Assembly: GCF_020510585.1 (NCBI RefSeq)
Contig: NZ_CP075190.1
Span: forward strand, 2,230,001-2,294,000
Source: Ferribacterium limneticum
Lineage (GTDB): Bacteria; Pseudomonadota; Gammaproteobacteria; Burkholderiales; Rhodocyclaceae
Reading direction: 5' to 3'
DNA: 64,000 nt
Positions 18,370-27,756 of this stretch are shown here, one piece after another. The notes under the pieces were generated by a model. The model saw only the letters and a list, made by a program, of their open reading frames with translations. It ran no database searches and was not told the DNA's origin. Position 1 is the stretch's first letter. Each line of letters starts with the position of its first letter. A program made the position numbers and the translations under genes.

Positions 18370-18969
18370 CTATTCCAAAATGGCGCCAGCCAGGCAGCCC
18401 GTCGCTTCAATTTGCTGCGGCACATCAATATCCTTGAGCGCGCCGGGATCATCAACCGGGCAAAGCACCAGGGATGCCGGATCGGCCCCGAGAATGGCCT
18501 TCCCGCCCTGGTCGCCGGTCAGCGCCAGTAGTGCAGGCAAATGCTTGGCTGCGAAACCGACCGGGTGGCCCATGTTCCCGTCGAATACCGTCCGGGCCAT
18601 GTGGGCGCCACCCTGCAAGGCGTGAAGGACTGCACGGTAGCTGGCTGGCTGGATGTAAGGCATGTCGGCCAGCGCGACCAGCCAGCCAGCGGCATCGGCG
18701 GTTGCCGCGACGCCGCGGGCCAGACTGTGGCCCATACCCTGCTCCGCCGCCGGACAAACAACCGTTTCCAGCCCCTCTGCCGCTAGCAGGCCAGCCAGCG
18801 CCGTATCGTCGGGCCGGATAACGACGATGGTTCGCGAACACGAGGCGGCCAGATGGCGGGCCGAGGCGAGTGCCATCGGCGTGCCGTCGGGCAATGGATG
18901 GAGGCGCTTGTCGGCGCCGAAACGCCGGCTACTGCCCGCCGCCAGCAAAATGCCGACAATCTGGCTCAT
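18370..18969 (-). CDS. mocA: Molybdenum cofactor nucleotidyltransferase (MocA-like)
   Basis: A 199-residue MobA/MocA-type NTP transferase. The nucleotide-binding loop is LLAAGSSRRFGADKRL, the metal-binding Asp is in LVALADMPYIQP, and GHPVGFAAKHLPALLAL and GDQGGKAIL complete the family pattern. It attaches CMP (or GMP) to molybdopterin for Mo-hydroxylases. The start overlaps the XdhC stop (ATGA), and it is the last gene of the Mo-hydroxylase operon 22625-18370, so it probably matures that enzyme's cofactor. Confidence 0.82.
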   Translation of the reverse strand: MSQIVGILLAAGSSRRFGADKRLHPLPDGTPMALASARHLAASCSRTIVVIRPDDTALAGLLAAEGLETVVCPAAEQGMGHSLARGVAATADAAGWLVALADMPYIQPASYRAVLHALQGGAHMARTVFDGNMGHPVGFAAKHLPALLALTGDQGGKAILGADPASLVLCPVDDPGALKDIDVPQQIEATGCLAGAILE

Positions 18970-19961
18970 GCGACGCGGCAGGCATAGGGATCGGCGACTT
19001 CCACGGTCAACCGGAAATTTTGCCCATTTTTCAAAGCGGTCATTTCGGCCAGGATGGAGACGGCGATTTCCGGCGGCGTCCGGCTGCCGATAGGCAGGCC
19101 GACCGGGCCGTGCAGACGGTCGACTTCGGCCTGCGAGAGGTCGAAATACTGCAGCAGCCGTTCGCGACGCTTGCTGTTATTGGCCTTGGAGCCGAGCGCG
19201 CCGACGTAGAAAGCTGGCGACTTGAGGGCTTCGAGCAGGGCCATGTCGTCGAGCTTGGGGTCGTGGGTCAGCGCCACCACCGCGCTGCGCGGATCGAGGC
19301 CGAGTTCGGTCACGGCATCGTCGGGCATCGCGGCGATGCGCTCGGTGCCGGCGACGTCCCAGCCGTCGGCATACTCGCTGCGCGGGTCGCAGATGTAGAC
19401 GCGATAGCCGAGGGCCTGCGCCATCGTCGCCAGGTAGCGCGAAATCTGTCCGGCGCCGATGATCAGCAGCCGCCAGGCCGGGCCGTGCAGGGTGATCAGC
19501 GTCTGACCATCCCACTGCAGGCTGTCGCCGGCGCTGCCACCTTCGAGGCTGACTGCACCAGTCGCCAACACCACCCGCCGATGCACCAGTTGGCCGGTGG
19601 CTATGCGCTGGGCGAGTTGTTCGAGCAGTGCGGCATCCGGCGCCGGTTCGAGCACCAGCTCCAGCGTGCCACCGCAAGGCAGGCCGAAGCGATGCGCCTC
19701 GTCGGCCGTCACGCCGTAGCGCAGCAGGCGCGGCGCGCTGCCGGTGAACTCACCGGCAGCGGCCCGGCGGATCAGATCGTCCTCGATGCAGCCGCCGGAG
19801 ACCGAGCCTTGCACCTGCCCGTCGTCGCGCAGGATCATCCAGGCGCCCGGCGGCCGCGGGGCGGAACCCCAGGTCCGGGCGACGGTGATCAGCGCGAAGC
19901 GATGCCCGGCCACCGCCCATTTGCGGGCGGCGTCGAGGACCTGCGTATCGAGGCTGTCCAT
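18966..19961 (-). CDS. xdhC: XdhC-family Mo-cofactor insertion protein
   Basis: 331 residues. The XdhC N-terminal domain shows TVARTWGSAPRPPGAWMILR and VSGGCIEDDL, and the Rossmann domain LLIIGAGQISRYLATMAQAL and PRSAVVALTHDPKLDDMALL. It carries sulfurated Mo cofactor to the hydroxylase encoded just upstream; its start follows that stop by one base. The last 20 residues (NGQNFRLTVEVADPYACRVA) contain a dispersed repeat copy, so the repeat has supplied most of the C-terminal tail; the family's usual end is near PPEIAVSILAEMTALKNG. Confidence 0.88.
   Translation of the reverse strand: MDSLDTQVLDAARKWAVAGHRFALITVARTWGSAPRPPGAWMILRDDGQVQGSVSGGCIEDDLIRRAAAGEFTGSAPRLLRYGVTADEAHRFGLPCGGTLELVLEPAPDAALLEQLAQRIATGQLVHRRVVLATGAVSLEGGSAGDSLQWDGQTLITLHGPAWRLLIIGAGQISRYLATMAQALGYRVYICDPRSEYADGWDVAGTERIAAMPDDAVTELGLDPRSAVVALTHDPKLDDMALLEALKSPAFYVGALGSKANNSKRRERLLQYFDLSQAEVDRLHGPVGLPIGSRTPPEIAVSILAEMTALKNGQNFRLTVEVADPYACRVA
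19001..19039 (-). repeat. Dispersed repeat, copy 7 (3' end of xdhC)
   Basis: On the minus strand: TTTGAAAAATGGGCAAAA then TTTCCGGTTGACCGTGG. It is in sense orientation and encodes KNGQNFRLTVEV, close to the xdhC stop codon. Confidence 0.85.
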
Positions 19962-19962
19962 C

Positions 19963-22155
19963 TCAAGCCACCAGCTCGGCGGTGTTAAACGGCATCTTGT
20001 GCAGGAATTTGCCGGTTGCCGCGGCGATGGCATTGGCTACGGCCGGCGCCAGCGGCGGCACCCCGGGTTCGCCGATACCGGTCGGGGCAGCGGTTGAAGG
20101 AACAATATGAACTTCGACCTTCGGCATATCGCCAATGCGCAGCAACGGGTAAGTATCGAAATTGCCCTGCTCGACACGTCCGCCCTTCAGCGTAATCTCA
20201 CCGCTCATGGCAGCGGACAGCGCAAATCCAACCGCGCCTTCGACCTGCGAACGGATATTGTCCGGGTTGATCGCAGTGCCGCAATCGACGGCGCAAACCA
20301 CGCGGTCGACCTTGATCGAGCCATCTTTCTTGACCGTCACCTCCGCCACCTGGGCGACGAAGGAGTTGAACGATTCATGCACCGCCACGCCGCGGCCGCG
20401 ACGCTCGCCGGCTGCCGCCTTGAGCGGCGTTCCCCAGTTCGCCTTCTCGGCCGCCAGCTTGAGCACGCCGGCATGCTTGGGATGCTCGGTCAACAATTCG
20501 AGACGCAGGGCGACCGGGTCCTTGCCCATCGCCGCCGCGACCTGATCGAGAAACACCTCAGTTGAATACGCTGTGTGTGACGAACCAACCGAGCGCCACC
20601 AGAGCACCGGCACACCGATATCGGTCGGCGTGTGCAAATCGACCAGCAGGTTGGGGATGGCGTAAGGCAGATTGGAAGCGCCTTCGACCGAAACGTGGTC
20701 GATGCCGTCCTTGACCAGCATGGCCTCGAATGGGGAGCCAGTAATGATCGACTGGCCAACCAGCCGGTGATGCCAGCCGACCAGCTTGCCGCTACCATCG
20801 AGCGCCGCCTCCAGCGCGTGGTGGAACATGGGCCGGTAATAGCCGCCGCGCATGTCATCCTCGCGCATCCAGACCAGCTTGACCGGTGCCCTGCCGTTGA
20901 TCGCCTTGACGATGTGCGCCGCTTCCAGCACGTAATCAGACTGCGTACAGGCCCGGCGCCCGAAGCTGCCGCCGGCGTAGAGCATGTTGAGCTTGACCTG
21001 TTCCGGCTTGAGGCCGAACAGTGCCGCCACCCGACCCTGATCGACAGTCTGGAACTGCTCCCCGTTCCACACGTCGCAGCCATCAGCCTTGAGCTGGACG
21101 ACGCAGTTCATCGGCTCCATCGCGGCGTGGGCGAGGTAGGGGAAATCGAAGGAGGCGCTGACCACTTTGGCGGCGCCGGCAAAGGTTTTTGCCGTATCGC
21201 CCTTGTTCGCGGCGATCAAGCCGGGCTTTTTGGCCATTTCCTTGTATTGGGCCAGAATTTCATCGCTGCCCAGCTTGAAAGCCTTGCTGTCGTCCCAAAC
21301 AACCGACAGTGCATCGCGCCCTTTCTTGGCGCTCCACGTATCACTGGCCAGCACGGCAACGCCCTGCGGGATCTGCACGACATCGACGACGCCCTTGATC
21401 GCTTTGGCCTTGGTTGCGTCGAATGACTTCACCGTGGCGCCGAATTGCGGCGGATGGGCGACCACGGCGACCAGCATGCCGGGCAGGAAAACGTCCTGTG
21501 TGAATTGCGCCGTGCCGTTGGTCTTGGCCGCGCTGTCCTTGCGCTTGGCTTGCTTGCCGATCAGACGGAAATCCTTGGGGTCTTTCAGTTTGACCTCGGT
21601 CGGCACGGTTTCCTTGGCGGCATCGAGCGCCAGTTCGCCAAAGCTGGCTTTACGGCCGCTGCCGGCGTGACTGACCACGCCGTCGCGAACGACAATTTCC
21701 ACCGCGCCGACATTCCAGCGCTTGGCGGCGGCCGAAACCAGCATGGCTCGCCCGCTTGCCCCGGCTTTGCGCATCTGGTCCCAGGAATTGGCCATCGCCG
21801 TGCTGCCGCCAGTGCCTTGGGCCGGGCCCCAGAAGGTGTTGTTGTAGCGCTTGGCATCAGCCGCGGCGCCTTCGACGCGAACGTTTTTCCAGTCGGCATC
21901 GAGTTCGTCGGCCAGAATAGTCGCCAGGCCGGTGTAGGTGCCCTGCCCCATTTCGAGGTGCTTGGACATGACAGTCACGCTGTTGTCGCTGCCGATTTTC
22001 AAAAATGCGTTAATTTCCGAGTTGACCGTGGCAACGGCGCCCAACTTGCCAGCAGCGGCTGCCGTGACGGCCGGCAGGCAGAAACCCAGCGTCAGGCCGG
22101 CGCTGCCTTGCAGGAAACGGCGGCGGCTAAGGTTCTCAATGATGATTTCGCTCAT
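19963..22155 (-). CDS. Mo-hydroxylase large subunit (isoquinoline 1-oxidoreductase/aldehyde dehydrogenase beta-like)
   Basis: A 730-residue molybdopterin-binding subunit of the xanthine oxidase family. A Tat signal ([17 protein letters not shown]) sends it, folded with its small subunit, to the periplasm. Family motifs include [56 protein letters not shown] and the C-terminal active-site glutamate in [18 protein letters not shown]. It follows the 2Fe-2S subunit gene by 11 bases. The substrate is unknown; aldehydes or N-heterocycles are the usual ones. A degenerate dispersed repeat copy ([12 protein letters not shown], residues 41-52) lies just after the signal region. Confidence 0.87.
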   Translation of the reverse strand: MSEIIIENLSRRRFLQGSAGLTLGFCLPAVTAAAAGKLGAVATVNSEINAFLKIGSDNSVTVMSKHLEMGQGTYTGLATILADELDADWKNVRVEGAAADAKRYNNTFWGPAQGTGGSTAMANSWDQMRKAGASGRAMLVSAAAKRWNVGAVEIVVRDGVVSHAGSGRKASFGELALDAAKETVPTEVKLKDPKDFRLIGKQAKRKDSAAKTNGTAQFTQDVFLPGMLVAVVAHPPQFGATVKSFDATKAKAIKGVVDVVQIPQGVAVLASDTWSAKKGRDALSVVWDDSKAFKLGSDEILAQYKEMAKKPGLIAANKGDTAKTFAGAAKVVSASFDFPYLAHAAMEPMNCVVQLKADGCDVWNGEQFQTVDQGRVAALFGLKPEQVKLNMLYAGGSFGRRACTQSDYVLEAAHIVKAINGRAPVKLVWMREDDMRGGYYRPMFHHALEAALDGSGKLVGWHHRLVGQSIITGSPFEAMLVKDGIDHVSVEGASNLPYAIPNLLVDLHTPTDIGVPVLWWRSVGSSHTAYSTEVFLDQVAAAMGKDPVALRLELLTEHPKHAGVLKLAAEKANWGTPLKAAAGERRGRGVAVHESFNSFVAQVAEVTVKKDGSIKVDRVVCAVDCGTAINPDNIRSQVEGAVGFALSAAMSGEITLKGGRVEQGNFDTYPLLRIGDMPKVEVHIVPSTAAPTGIGEPGVPPLAPAVANAIAAATGKFLHKMPFNTAELVA
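21994..22033 (+). repeat. Dispersed repeat, copy 8 (degenerate, in Mo-hydroxylase N-terminus)
   Basis: The plus strand has GATTTTCAAAAATGCGTTAA then TTTCCGAGTTGACCGTGGCA. Block 2 has a one-base insertion and block 1 is poorly kept. Antisense to the gene. Confidence 0.6.
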
Positions 22156-22166
22156 GATTTATCTCC

Positions 22167-22625
22167 TCAGGCCAGCGCTTTGGCGGCTTCGTGGATGGCA
22201 GCGCGGATGCGCACGTAGGTGGCGCAGCGGCACAGGTTGCCCGACATGGCGGTATCGATATCGGCATCGGTCGGCTTGCGGTTCTGGCTGAGCAGCGCGA
22301 CGGCACTCATGATCTGGCCGGACTGGCAGTAGCCGCATTGGACAACATCGAGTTTGCGCCACGCTTCCTGGACGACCTTGCCGACGCGCTCGGCATCGAC
22401 CGCCTCGATGGTCCTGATCTTGCGCCCGACCACTGCCGAGACCGGCGTCGAACAGGCGCGCACCGGTTCACCATCGACATGCACCGTACAGGCGCCGCAC
22501 AGGGCCTGGCCGCAGCCGTATTTCGTCCCGGTCATCTGCAAGGTGTCGCGCAGCGCCCAGAGCAGCGGCGTATCGGGCGCCACATCGAGGTGATGTGCCT
22601 TGCCGTTAATAGTCAGTTTGATCAT
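22167..22625 (-). CDS. (2Fe-2S)-binding small subunit of the Mo-hydroxylase
   Basis: A 152-residue protein with both 2Fe-2S sites of this family: the plant-ferredoxin type CGCGQALCGACTVHVDGE with a fourth cysteine in RACSTPV, and the helical type CGYCQSGQIMS ... CRCATYVRIR. It passes electrons from the Mo centre to an external acceptor. There is no FAD subunit gene, which fits the periplasmic two-subunit type. AGGAG stands seven bases before the ATG at 22625. It is the first gene of the operon and faces a divergent AraC regulator across 177 bases. Confidence 0.9.
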   Translation of the reverse strand: MIKLTINGKAHHLDVAPDTPLLWALRDTLQMTGTKYGCGQALCGACTVHVDGEPVRACSTPVSAVVGRKIRTIEAVDAERVGKVVQEAWRKLDVVQCGYCQSGQIMSAVALLSQNRKPTDADIDTAMSGNLCRCATYVRIRAAIHEAAKALA

Positions 22626-22802
22626 CTGCATGCTCCTCGTCGGAATGGGATCAGCAGCCATCCCGTGGCCACTGTTTGTGCGAATAGTGTGGGCGATGCA
22701 ACTGGGCAAGCGATAACCCAATCGTGCAGACTTATTGCCTGATCCTCCAGAATATGTCCGCAGCCTCTCGCCGGCCAGCGCCAAAACCGCTACTCTCCAG
22801 TC

Positions 22803-23756
22803 ATGGATACTGCCGTTCTGACCACGCCTCGCCCAAATAATTCCAACGCCATGGATGACGCCGAACTGGCGCGCCAACGCGCGGAACTCGCTGCCATCAT
22901 CAGCCGCCACTGCCAGGCGGACGGCGCTGTCGACACGGCCATTCCCAACCTCAAGCTTTTCCGCGGATCGAACACCGAAGTGCCGAACTGCGCCATCATG
23001 ACCTCGGTATTCGCCATGATGGCCCAGGGCGCCAAGCGCATTACGGTCGGCGACGACACCTACGACTACGACGCCCGCCATTACCTCATTTCATCGGTCG
23101 ATCTGCCGATTTTCGCGCGCATCACCCGGGCCACCGTTGCCGAGCCCTACCTCGGTCTGGGGCTCGCCATCGACCCGCTGAAGATCAACGAACTGACCGC
23201 CGCCATGCCCAAAAATCGGGCCCAGGAAGCCGTTGACCGCGGCATTGCCGTCGGCCTGCTCAGCGTCGACATCCAGAACACCGCCCTGCGCCTGGCCCGA
23301 TTGCTCGATACGCCAGCCGACATCCCGGTACTCGCCCCGATCATCGAGCGCGAACTGCTCTATCGCCTGCTCGCCGGCCCGCTCGGTTCGCGCCTGCGCC
23401 AAGCCGCCGCCAGCGGTAGCCACAGCCACCAGATCGTCCGCGCCATCGACTGGCTCAAAGCCAACCTCGACCAGCCGCTCAGCATCGAACGCCTGGCCAG
23501 CCTGTCGAACATGAGCCGGTCGTCGCTGCACCACCATTTCAAGGCGCTGACCGCCATGACGCCGCTGCAATACCAAAAGCAGCTGCGCCTGCAGGAAGCC
23601 CGCCGCCTCATGCTGGTCAGCGACACCGATGCCGCCTCGGCGGCGCATCATGTCGGCTACGAAAGCCCCTCGCAATTCAACCGCGAATATCGCCGCATGT
23701 TCGGCGCCCCGCCGGGCCGCGATGTCGCGCAGTTTCGCCAGAGCCAAACCGCCTGA
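22803..23756 (+). CDS. AraC-family transcriptional regulator (AraC_N type)
   Basis: 317 residues. The N-terminal effector domain matches AraC_N regulators ([37 protein letters not shown]), and the C-terminus holds two helix-turn-helix motifs ([40 protein letters not shown]). It is divergent from the Mo-hydroxylase operon and may control it, since such regulators often control neighbouring oxidoreductases. The shared 177-base region (22626-22802) would hold both promoters; I could not name an operator. Confidence 0.85.
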   Translation: MDTAVLTTPRPNNSNAMDDAELARQRAELAAIISRHCQADGAVDTAIPNLKLFRGSNTEVPNCAIMTSVFAMMAQGAKRITVGDDTYDYDARHYLISSVDLPIFARITRATVAEPYLGLGLAIDPLKINELTAAMPKNRAQEAVDRGIAVGLLSVDIQNTALRLARLLDTPADIPVLAPIIERELLYRLLAGPLGSRLRQAAASGSHSHQIVRAIDWLKANLDQPLSIERLASLSNMSRSSLHHHFKALTAMTPLQYQKQLRLQEARRLMLVSDTDAASAAHHVGYESPSQFNREYRRMFGAPPGRDVAQFRQSQTA

Positions 23757-23805
23757 ACCTACGCCGGCCACGCTGGTCAGACTTGGCCACCTCAAGGAAA
23801 CAAGC

Positions 23806-24204
23806 ATGCCGAAAATCGAAAAAACCGACGCCGAATGGCGTGCCCAGCTCGATGAAACCGAATACCGCGTCACCCGCCAGAAAGGCACCGAACGCGCCTT
23901 CACCGGCAAATATTGGGACACCCACGAAGACGGCACCTACCACTGCATCTGCTGCGGCGCCCCGCTTTTCCGCTCGGAAGCCAAGTTCGACTCCGGCTGC
24001 GGTTGGCCGAGCTTCCACACGCCGAACGACGAAAAACTGATCGACGAACACGTCGACCGCAGCGTCGGCATGATCCGCACCGAAGTCACCTGCCACGACT
24101 GCGGCGCCCACCTCGGCCACGTCTTCGACGACGGCCCGGCACCGACGGGACTGCGCTACTGCATCAATTCAGCGTCGCTCAAGCTGGAGAAGGATGGGGA
24201 GTGA
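23806..24204 (+). CDS. msrB: Peptide-methionine (R)-S-oxide reductase
   Basis: A 132-residue MsrB that reduces methionine-R-sulfoxide in proteins. The structural zinc cysteines are in CICCGAPLF and [13 protein letters not shown], the substrate pocket in [11 protein letters not shown], and the catalytic cysteine in [23 protein letters not shown] precedes the ATG. It is the last ordinary gene before the attC array. Confidence 0.95.
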   Translation: MPKIEKTDAEWRAQLDETEYRVTRQKGTERAFTGKYWDTHEDGTYHCICCGAPLFRSEAKFDSGCGWPSFHTPNDEKLIDEHVDRSVGMIRTEVTCHDCGAHLGHVFDDGPAPTGLRYCINSASLKLEKDGE

Positions 24205-24324
24205 GGAGCGGGCGAGGTTCACCGTACGACCACAACTCGGCCCGAAGCCGGTGGTCGATCTCTTGCTATTGACTGGCAGCGACGTGCCCTTTGCGGACGT
24301 AGGCAGATTTGGAAAGCGGTTGTC

Positions 24325-24390
24325 CAGGAACAATTGAAATGAGGGCCTGCGCGGCTTTTCGCGCAGGTCTGGTGGAATGAGGGGGTGGGC
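24325..24390 (-). other. attC recombination site 1 (degenerate outer boxes)
   Basis: Minus strand: GCCCACC outer box, CTCATTCCACCAGACCTGCG arm, loop, then GCGCAGGCCCTCATTTCAA arm and GTTCCTG. The inner arms pair well and nearly match attC site 3. It closes the leftmost cassette. Between msrB and this site (24205-24324) no gene is seen. Confidence 0.7.
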
Positions 24391-24398
24391 TGCTTGCG

Positions 24399-25136
24399 CT
24401 AAATACTTTTTGCATTTCCATTTTCAGTAGCCAAACGAGGGCGCGACTTCAATTGGTTCAATAATCCAGGCCACGTGCCAACCTGGCGTATCAGCAGTGG
24501 CAGAACGCTTAGGAACAGGTGTGTACCGTCATAGAACTCGCTAGCAATTCGCATGACTTCCCGTTCATCGAGTTGCCTGATTGAACGATACTGAAGCAGA
24601 GCATCCGGGTCTCGGTGAGCAATGGTGGCGTTTCGTAAGAACGAGAACTGCTTTTGCGCCTTCTGCTGAGCAGTGCGAACCGTCCGGAGTGCTTGCGTAG
24701 CCAGACGTTTAGCCTCATCAGGAACACCTGCATTTTCAAGTGCGGTTCGCAATTTCGCTCCCGCCACCTTATCCATGTCGAGTTCATGAATGGTAAGGAG
24801 AATGATTCGGGCACAAAGAGAGCGCTTCCATGGATCTGGGTGAGTAAGCGCATCGATCTTTACGGACTGCATGTCTCTATCTGCGATGAGAAAGAATAAT
24901 CCGAGATTGAGTAGGATGGCAGAGGATTCAAAGCCGTATCTCCGGCTCTTCGCGGTCTGCCTTGCAAGTTCAGCGAGAGCGCTCGCAACAGCTCTCTCCC
25001 TTTCCCGTTCCTTGAACGGGAGTACGCGCCGCATTATGAACCGAGCGACACTTCTGCCGTTAGCACGCATACGGAGCCGGACGTACCTCTCTATCAGAGG
25101 CGGGTTCTGTTCAAGCAGCTTTCGTTGCTCGGTCAT
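24399..25136 (-). CDS. Cassette 1: hypothetical protein with RN-x4-H (HEPN-like) motif
   Basis: A 245-residue helical protein bounded by attC sites. Its middle contains FLRNATIAHRDPDALLQYRS: R-N-x4-H fits the R-x(4-6)-H active-site motif of HEPN ribonucleases, and surrounding helices (LCARIILLTIHELDMDKVAG, AKRLATQALRTVRTAQQKAQ) are compatible with that fold. HEPN domains are common in anti-phage and toxin systems, and cassette arrays often carry them. The motif is short, so this is a suggestion, not an assignment. No antitoxin-like partner is next to it. Confidence 0.6.
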   Translation of the reverse strand: MTEQRKLLEQNPPLIERYVRLRMRANGRSVARFIMRRVLPFKERERERAVASALAELARQTAKSRRYGFESSAILLNLGLFFLIADRDMQSVKIDALTHPDPWKRSLCARIILLTIHELDMDKVAGAKLRTALENAGVPDEAKRLATQALRTVRTAQQKAQKQFSFLRNATIAHRDPDALLQYRSIRQLDEREVMRIASEFYDGTHLFLSVLPLLIRQVGTWPGLLNQLKSRPRLATENGNAKSI

Positions 25137-25150
25137 CGCTAGGTCAAGCA

Positions 25151-25208
25151 GCCCAACGCTCGAATTAAAGGGCGCCGCAAGGCGTCCCGTTGAATGAGGG
25201 GGTAGGCG
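25151..25208 (-). other. attC recombination site 2
   Basis: Minus strand: GCCTACC at one end, paired arms CTCATTCAACGGGACGCC / GGCGCCCTTTAATTCGAG, and a perfect GTTGGGC core at the other end (GTTRRRY). About 58 bp. Confidence 0.85.
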
Positions 25209-25217
25209 TTGCTGCGC

Positions 25218-25886
25218 TCAAAACTTGCCTCGGACCTTGAAGGCGGCGGCTGTGCTCGGAATGGGGATCGACTCACTTCCGCGCTGCTTGATGGTAGCAA
25301 TTGGAATTTGCCGAGCGAACTCGAGCAACTTCGCTGATTCCTCTTCTATTTCGCGTGATATCCGGCTCCGTAGTTCCTCAGCTAGGCTCCGAAGGAGCTG
25401 AACGTCTTTAACACTCAACGTTGCCAGTCGTCCGCGATCAACCGTAATGTGGCTTGGTGCCTGGATCTCGGAGAACTGTGGCGACAGCATGACGAACACT
25501 TGGTTGTCTTCGAGCTGACTGACGGAATGTGCAATGTACTTATCGCGCAGTACCTTGAAAAATGCGTGAGCGTCGCGAAGAGGAGTGGCAAGGTACTCAA
25601 CCCACTCCGTGGGAATGCCCTGCCGTGCTCCGCTTGTGAAAGTTCGTCCGTAGCGGACCACCGCGGCAAACATCAGATCGCCAAGCGCCTGAAAGTCCTC
25701 AACCCATGCGAGCCCGTTGCCTTCTGGGACGTTGCTGAGGCCTGCCATAAGCTTCTCGCATCGGTTGCACAGCCGGACTACTGCCTCGAGATCGGAGTCG
25801 ATGCCAGACAAATCCGAGAGGCGCTGGGCCTCAGGGACGGAGAAGTCATATCGGCTAGGGATGATCCATGCACTCATTTGCGACAC
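25218..25886 (-). CDS. Cassette 2: hypothetical protein with RD-x4-H (HEPN-like) motif
   Basis: 222 residues, bounded by attC sites 2 and 3. The segment FFKVLRDKYIAHSVSQLED contains R-D-x4-H, again the pattern of the HEPN active site, preceded by a helix (VEYLATPLRDAHAF) and followed by strands and a long C-terminal helix (LAEELRSRISREIEEES). Such proteins are frequent as single-gene integron cassettes and are usually left unnamed. A ribonuclease role is possible but unproven; it shares no obvious overall similarity with the cassette-1 product. Confidence 0.6.
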   Translation of the reverse strand: MSQMSAWIIPSRYDFSVPEAQRLSDLSGIDSDLEAVVRLCNRCEKLMAGLSNVPEGNGLAWVEDFQALGDLMFAAVVRYGRTFTSGARQGIPTEWVEYLATPLRDAHAFFKVLRDKYIAHSVSQLEDNQVFVMLSPQFSEIQAPSHITVDRGRLATLSVKDVQLLRSLAEELRSRISREIEEESAKLLEFARQIPIATIKQRGSESIPIPSTAAAFKVRGKF

Positions 25887-25951
25887 CTAACGTTTGAATT
25901 CACCGGTCTCCGCGGCTTTTTGCGCAGGTCCGGTGGAATGATTTGTTAGCC
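25885..25951 (-). other. attC recombination site 3 (best conserved)
   Basis: Plus strand starts ACCTAACGTTTGAATTCACC and ends GGTGGAATGATTTGTTAGCC; the outer boxes (RYYYAAC/GTTRRRY-like) and arms CACCGG/CCGGTGG pair. It overlaps the last codons of the TIR gene, as is usual for compact cassettes. Confidence 0.92.
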
Positions 25952-26704
25952 ACTGATATTCCACTGAACTTTATCTGCGTGCTTTCTAAAAGCTGTGCGC
26001 GTTTCAGAGCTCCAATTGTGACGTGACTGAAAGCAAAGATCGACGAAGCCCAATGCCTTAGTTAGAAAGTCTGTGCCAGTCCGGAACAGTGAAGGCTGCT
26101 CTCTAGCATAAACATCCAATGCTGGTTTAGCGCGCAGATAAGCACGCTCGACGTCAGAGATGTGTTTATAGAGGCCAATATCAATATCAGCTAATAATTG
26201 TGTTTCCCAAAATGGGTCCGCAGGTAAATTCGGAAATAGCTTAGTTGTTAAGTTACGGAGTTCTATAGCTGTAACACCATCTGATGTTTTTTCGTCATGA
26301 GAAAGTAATCGGCAAACTCGATCTGCGATGCATGGAATACCTTCATCTACACGCGCTGCCATGCGGTCAGCTAATAACGGAGCGTGCTGCCATACTTCGG
26401 GATACTCAATGTTGTACCAAATCGGGACTATTCGGCTTGATCCATTGCTTTCGCTCGCAAAAAGTGCGGCTAGCTCTTTCTTTGGCCAAGCACGAGAAAA
26501 AAAAGCCTCGCTGAGAACAACAATCCCAAATCTCGATTGCGTGAGGCCGTGAGAAATCGATTCCGAAATACTTGCGCCTAAGGAGATTTCCCACTTGTCC
26601 AACCAAACTTTCACTCCGCGATCTTTCAATGCCTCGGCGAGGGGTAGTACAAAACGCTCTTTATCCGGGCTTGCGTGCGAAATAAACAAATCCCAAGTAT
26701 TCAT
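25946..26704 (-). CDS. Cassette 3: TIR-domain protein
   Basis: 252 residues. The first 130 form a TIR domain: WDLFISHASPDKERFVLPLA, ALKDRGVKVWLDKWEISLGA, GLTQSRFGIVVLSEAFFS and WPKKELAALF. The Glu in WLDKWE is the candidate NAD+-cleaving residue. The rest is helical and unrecognised. Bacterial TIR proteins deplete NAD+ or make signalling nucleotides during phage infection, so a stand-alone defence cassette is a fair reading. Base composition is clearly more AT-rich than the chromosome around. Its downstream attC is site 3; site 4 lies upstream. Confidence 0.82.
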   Translation of the reverse strand: MNTWDLFISHASPDKERFVLPLAEALKDRGVKVWLDKWEISLGASISESISHGLTQSRFGIVVLSEAFFSRAWPKKELAALFASESNGSSRIVPIWYNIEYPEVWQHAPLLADRMAARVDEGIPCIADRVCRLLSHDEKTSDGVTAIELRNLTTKLFPNLPADPFWETQLLADIDIGLYKHISDVERAYLRAKPALDVYAREQPSLFRTGTDFLTKALGFVDLCFQSRHNWSSETRTAFRKHADKVQWNISG

Positions 26705-26740
26705 CAGCTACTTTCGTTTCAATGGTTTTGGCGTATTTAT

Positions 26741-26810
26741 GGCTAACGAGGAAATAACCCGCGCTGCGCGGCCTTATCGCGCAGCGTCGGGTTGATTGCA
26801 GGGTTAGAGC
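26741..26810 (-). other. attC recombination site 4 (separated from its gene by the IS)
   Basis: Minus strand: CTCTAAC box, CCTGCAATCAACCCGACGC arm, GCGCAGCGCGGGTTATTTCC arm and GTTAGCC box, about 70 bp. It belongs to cassette 4 (28086-28580); the IS element sits between. Confidence 0.85.
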
Positions 26811-26899
26811 TACGGAACCCGCTTGACATGAAAGCTCCGTTGAGGTGCCCCCGGATTTAGTGCCAAGGGCCTTTTAGTAAAAGTCCTTGGGTTGCACTG

Positions 26900-27730
26900 C
26901 TAAAGACACTCTTCCACGGCCGGCAGGTCGGAACGCGTTGTCCGATGCTTGGCCGCAAACTCTGCCGGAGTTTGGTAACCCAGCGCACTGTGGGGCCGGT
27001 GCTGGTTGTAATCCCGGCGCCAGACAGCGATCAGGATACGAGCCTCAGCCAGACTCGTAAACCAGTGGTCATTCAGACACTCGTCCCGGAATCGGCCATT
27101 GAAGCTCTCGATGAAAGCATTCTGGGTCGGTTTGCCTGCCTGGATCAGTTTGAGCTGAACGCCATGCTGACAAGCCCACTGGTCGAGTGCCTTGCCGGTA
27201 AATTCAGGCCCTTGGTCGGTCCGGATGGCCTTGGGGTAGCCACGGAACCGGGCTGCCTGATCAAGCACCCGCGTGACGTAATGCCCCGAGATGCCGAAGT
27301 CGACTGCCAGATCGACAGATTCCTTGCTGAAATCATCGACGATGGTCAGCACCTTGATTCGTCGGCCGCTGGCCAAGGCATCACTGACAAAATCCATCGA
27401 CCAGACCTCGTTCGGACCCGAGGGCAGCTCAAGTGCTTGCCGTTCGACCGCGACACCATGCCGCCTCTTGCGCCGCCTGACCGTCAGGCCGGCATCGCTG
27501 TAGAGCCGATAGAGTCGTTTGTGATTGACCGCAACACCTTCCCGTCGAACCAGAGCGTGCAGGCGCCGATAGCCGAACCGGCGCCGCTCTCCGGCGAGTT
27601 CGACCAGTCTGGCCTGTAATTGCTCATTCTCTGGCTGCGCCTTTGACGCGTAGTGCAGCACCGTGCGCGATAGACCCACCAGCTGGCAGGCACGGCGTTC
27701 GGAAATCTTCGTCGATTCCTGCATCACCAT
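26900..27730 (-). CDS. IS3-family transposase OrfB (DDE catalytic part)
   Basis: 276 residues from an ATG at 27730. The integrase core shows the DDE residues in VWSMDFVSDAL, the Asp of AIRTDQGPEFTG, and Glu in PTQNAFIESFNGRFRDECL, with the HTH_21-like start (RFGYRRLHALVRREG). In IS3 elements OrfB is normally made as an OrfAB fusion by -1 slippage: the orfA end reads CGAAAACGC, and the -1 frame continues PKTLSPQQKREAVMVMQ without a stop into this frame. Strand transfer at the TGAGGT ends is its reaction. Confidence 0.95.
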   Translation of the reverse strand: MVMQESTKISERRACQLVGLSRTVLHYASKAQPENEQLQARLVELAGERRRFGYRRLHALVRREGVAVNHKRLYRLYSDAGLTVRRRKRRHGVAVERQALELPSGPNEVWSMDFVSDALASGRRIKVLTIVDDFSKESVDLAVDFGISGHYVTRVLDQAARFRGYPKAIRTDQGPEFTGKALDQWACQHGVQLKLIQAGKPTQNAFIESFNGRFRDECLNDHWFTSLAEARILIAVWRRDYNQHRPHSALGYQTPAEFAAKHRTTRSDLPAVEECL

Positions 27731-27756
27731 GACTGCCTCACGCTTTTGCTGGGGGC

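Noticed and set aside
21218..21243. CTTTTTGGCCATTTCC in the Mo-hydroxylase gene as a half repeat
   Set aside because: The GGTTGACC block is absent, and the residues belong to a normal coding stretch.
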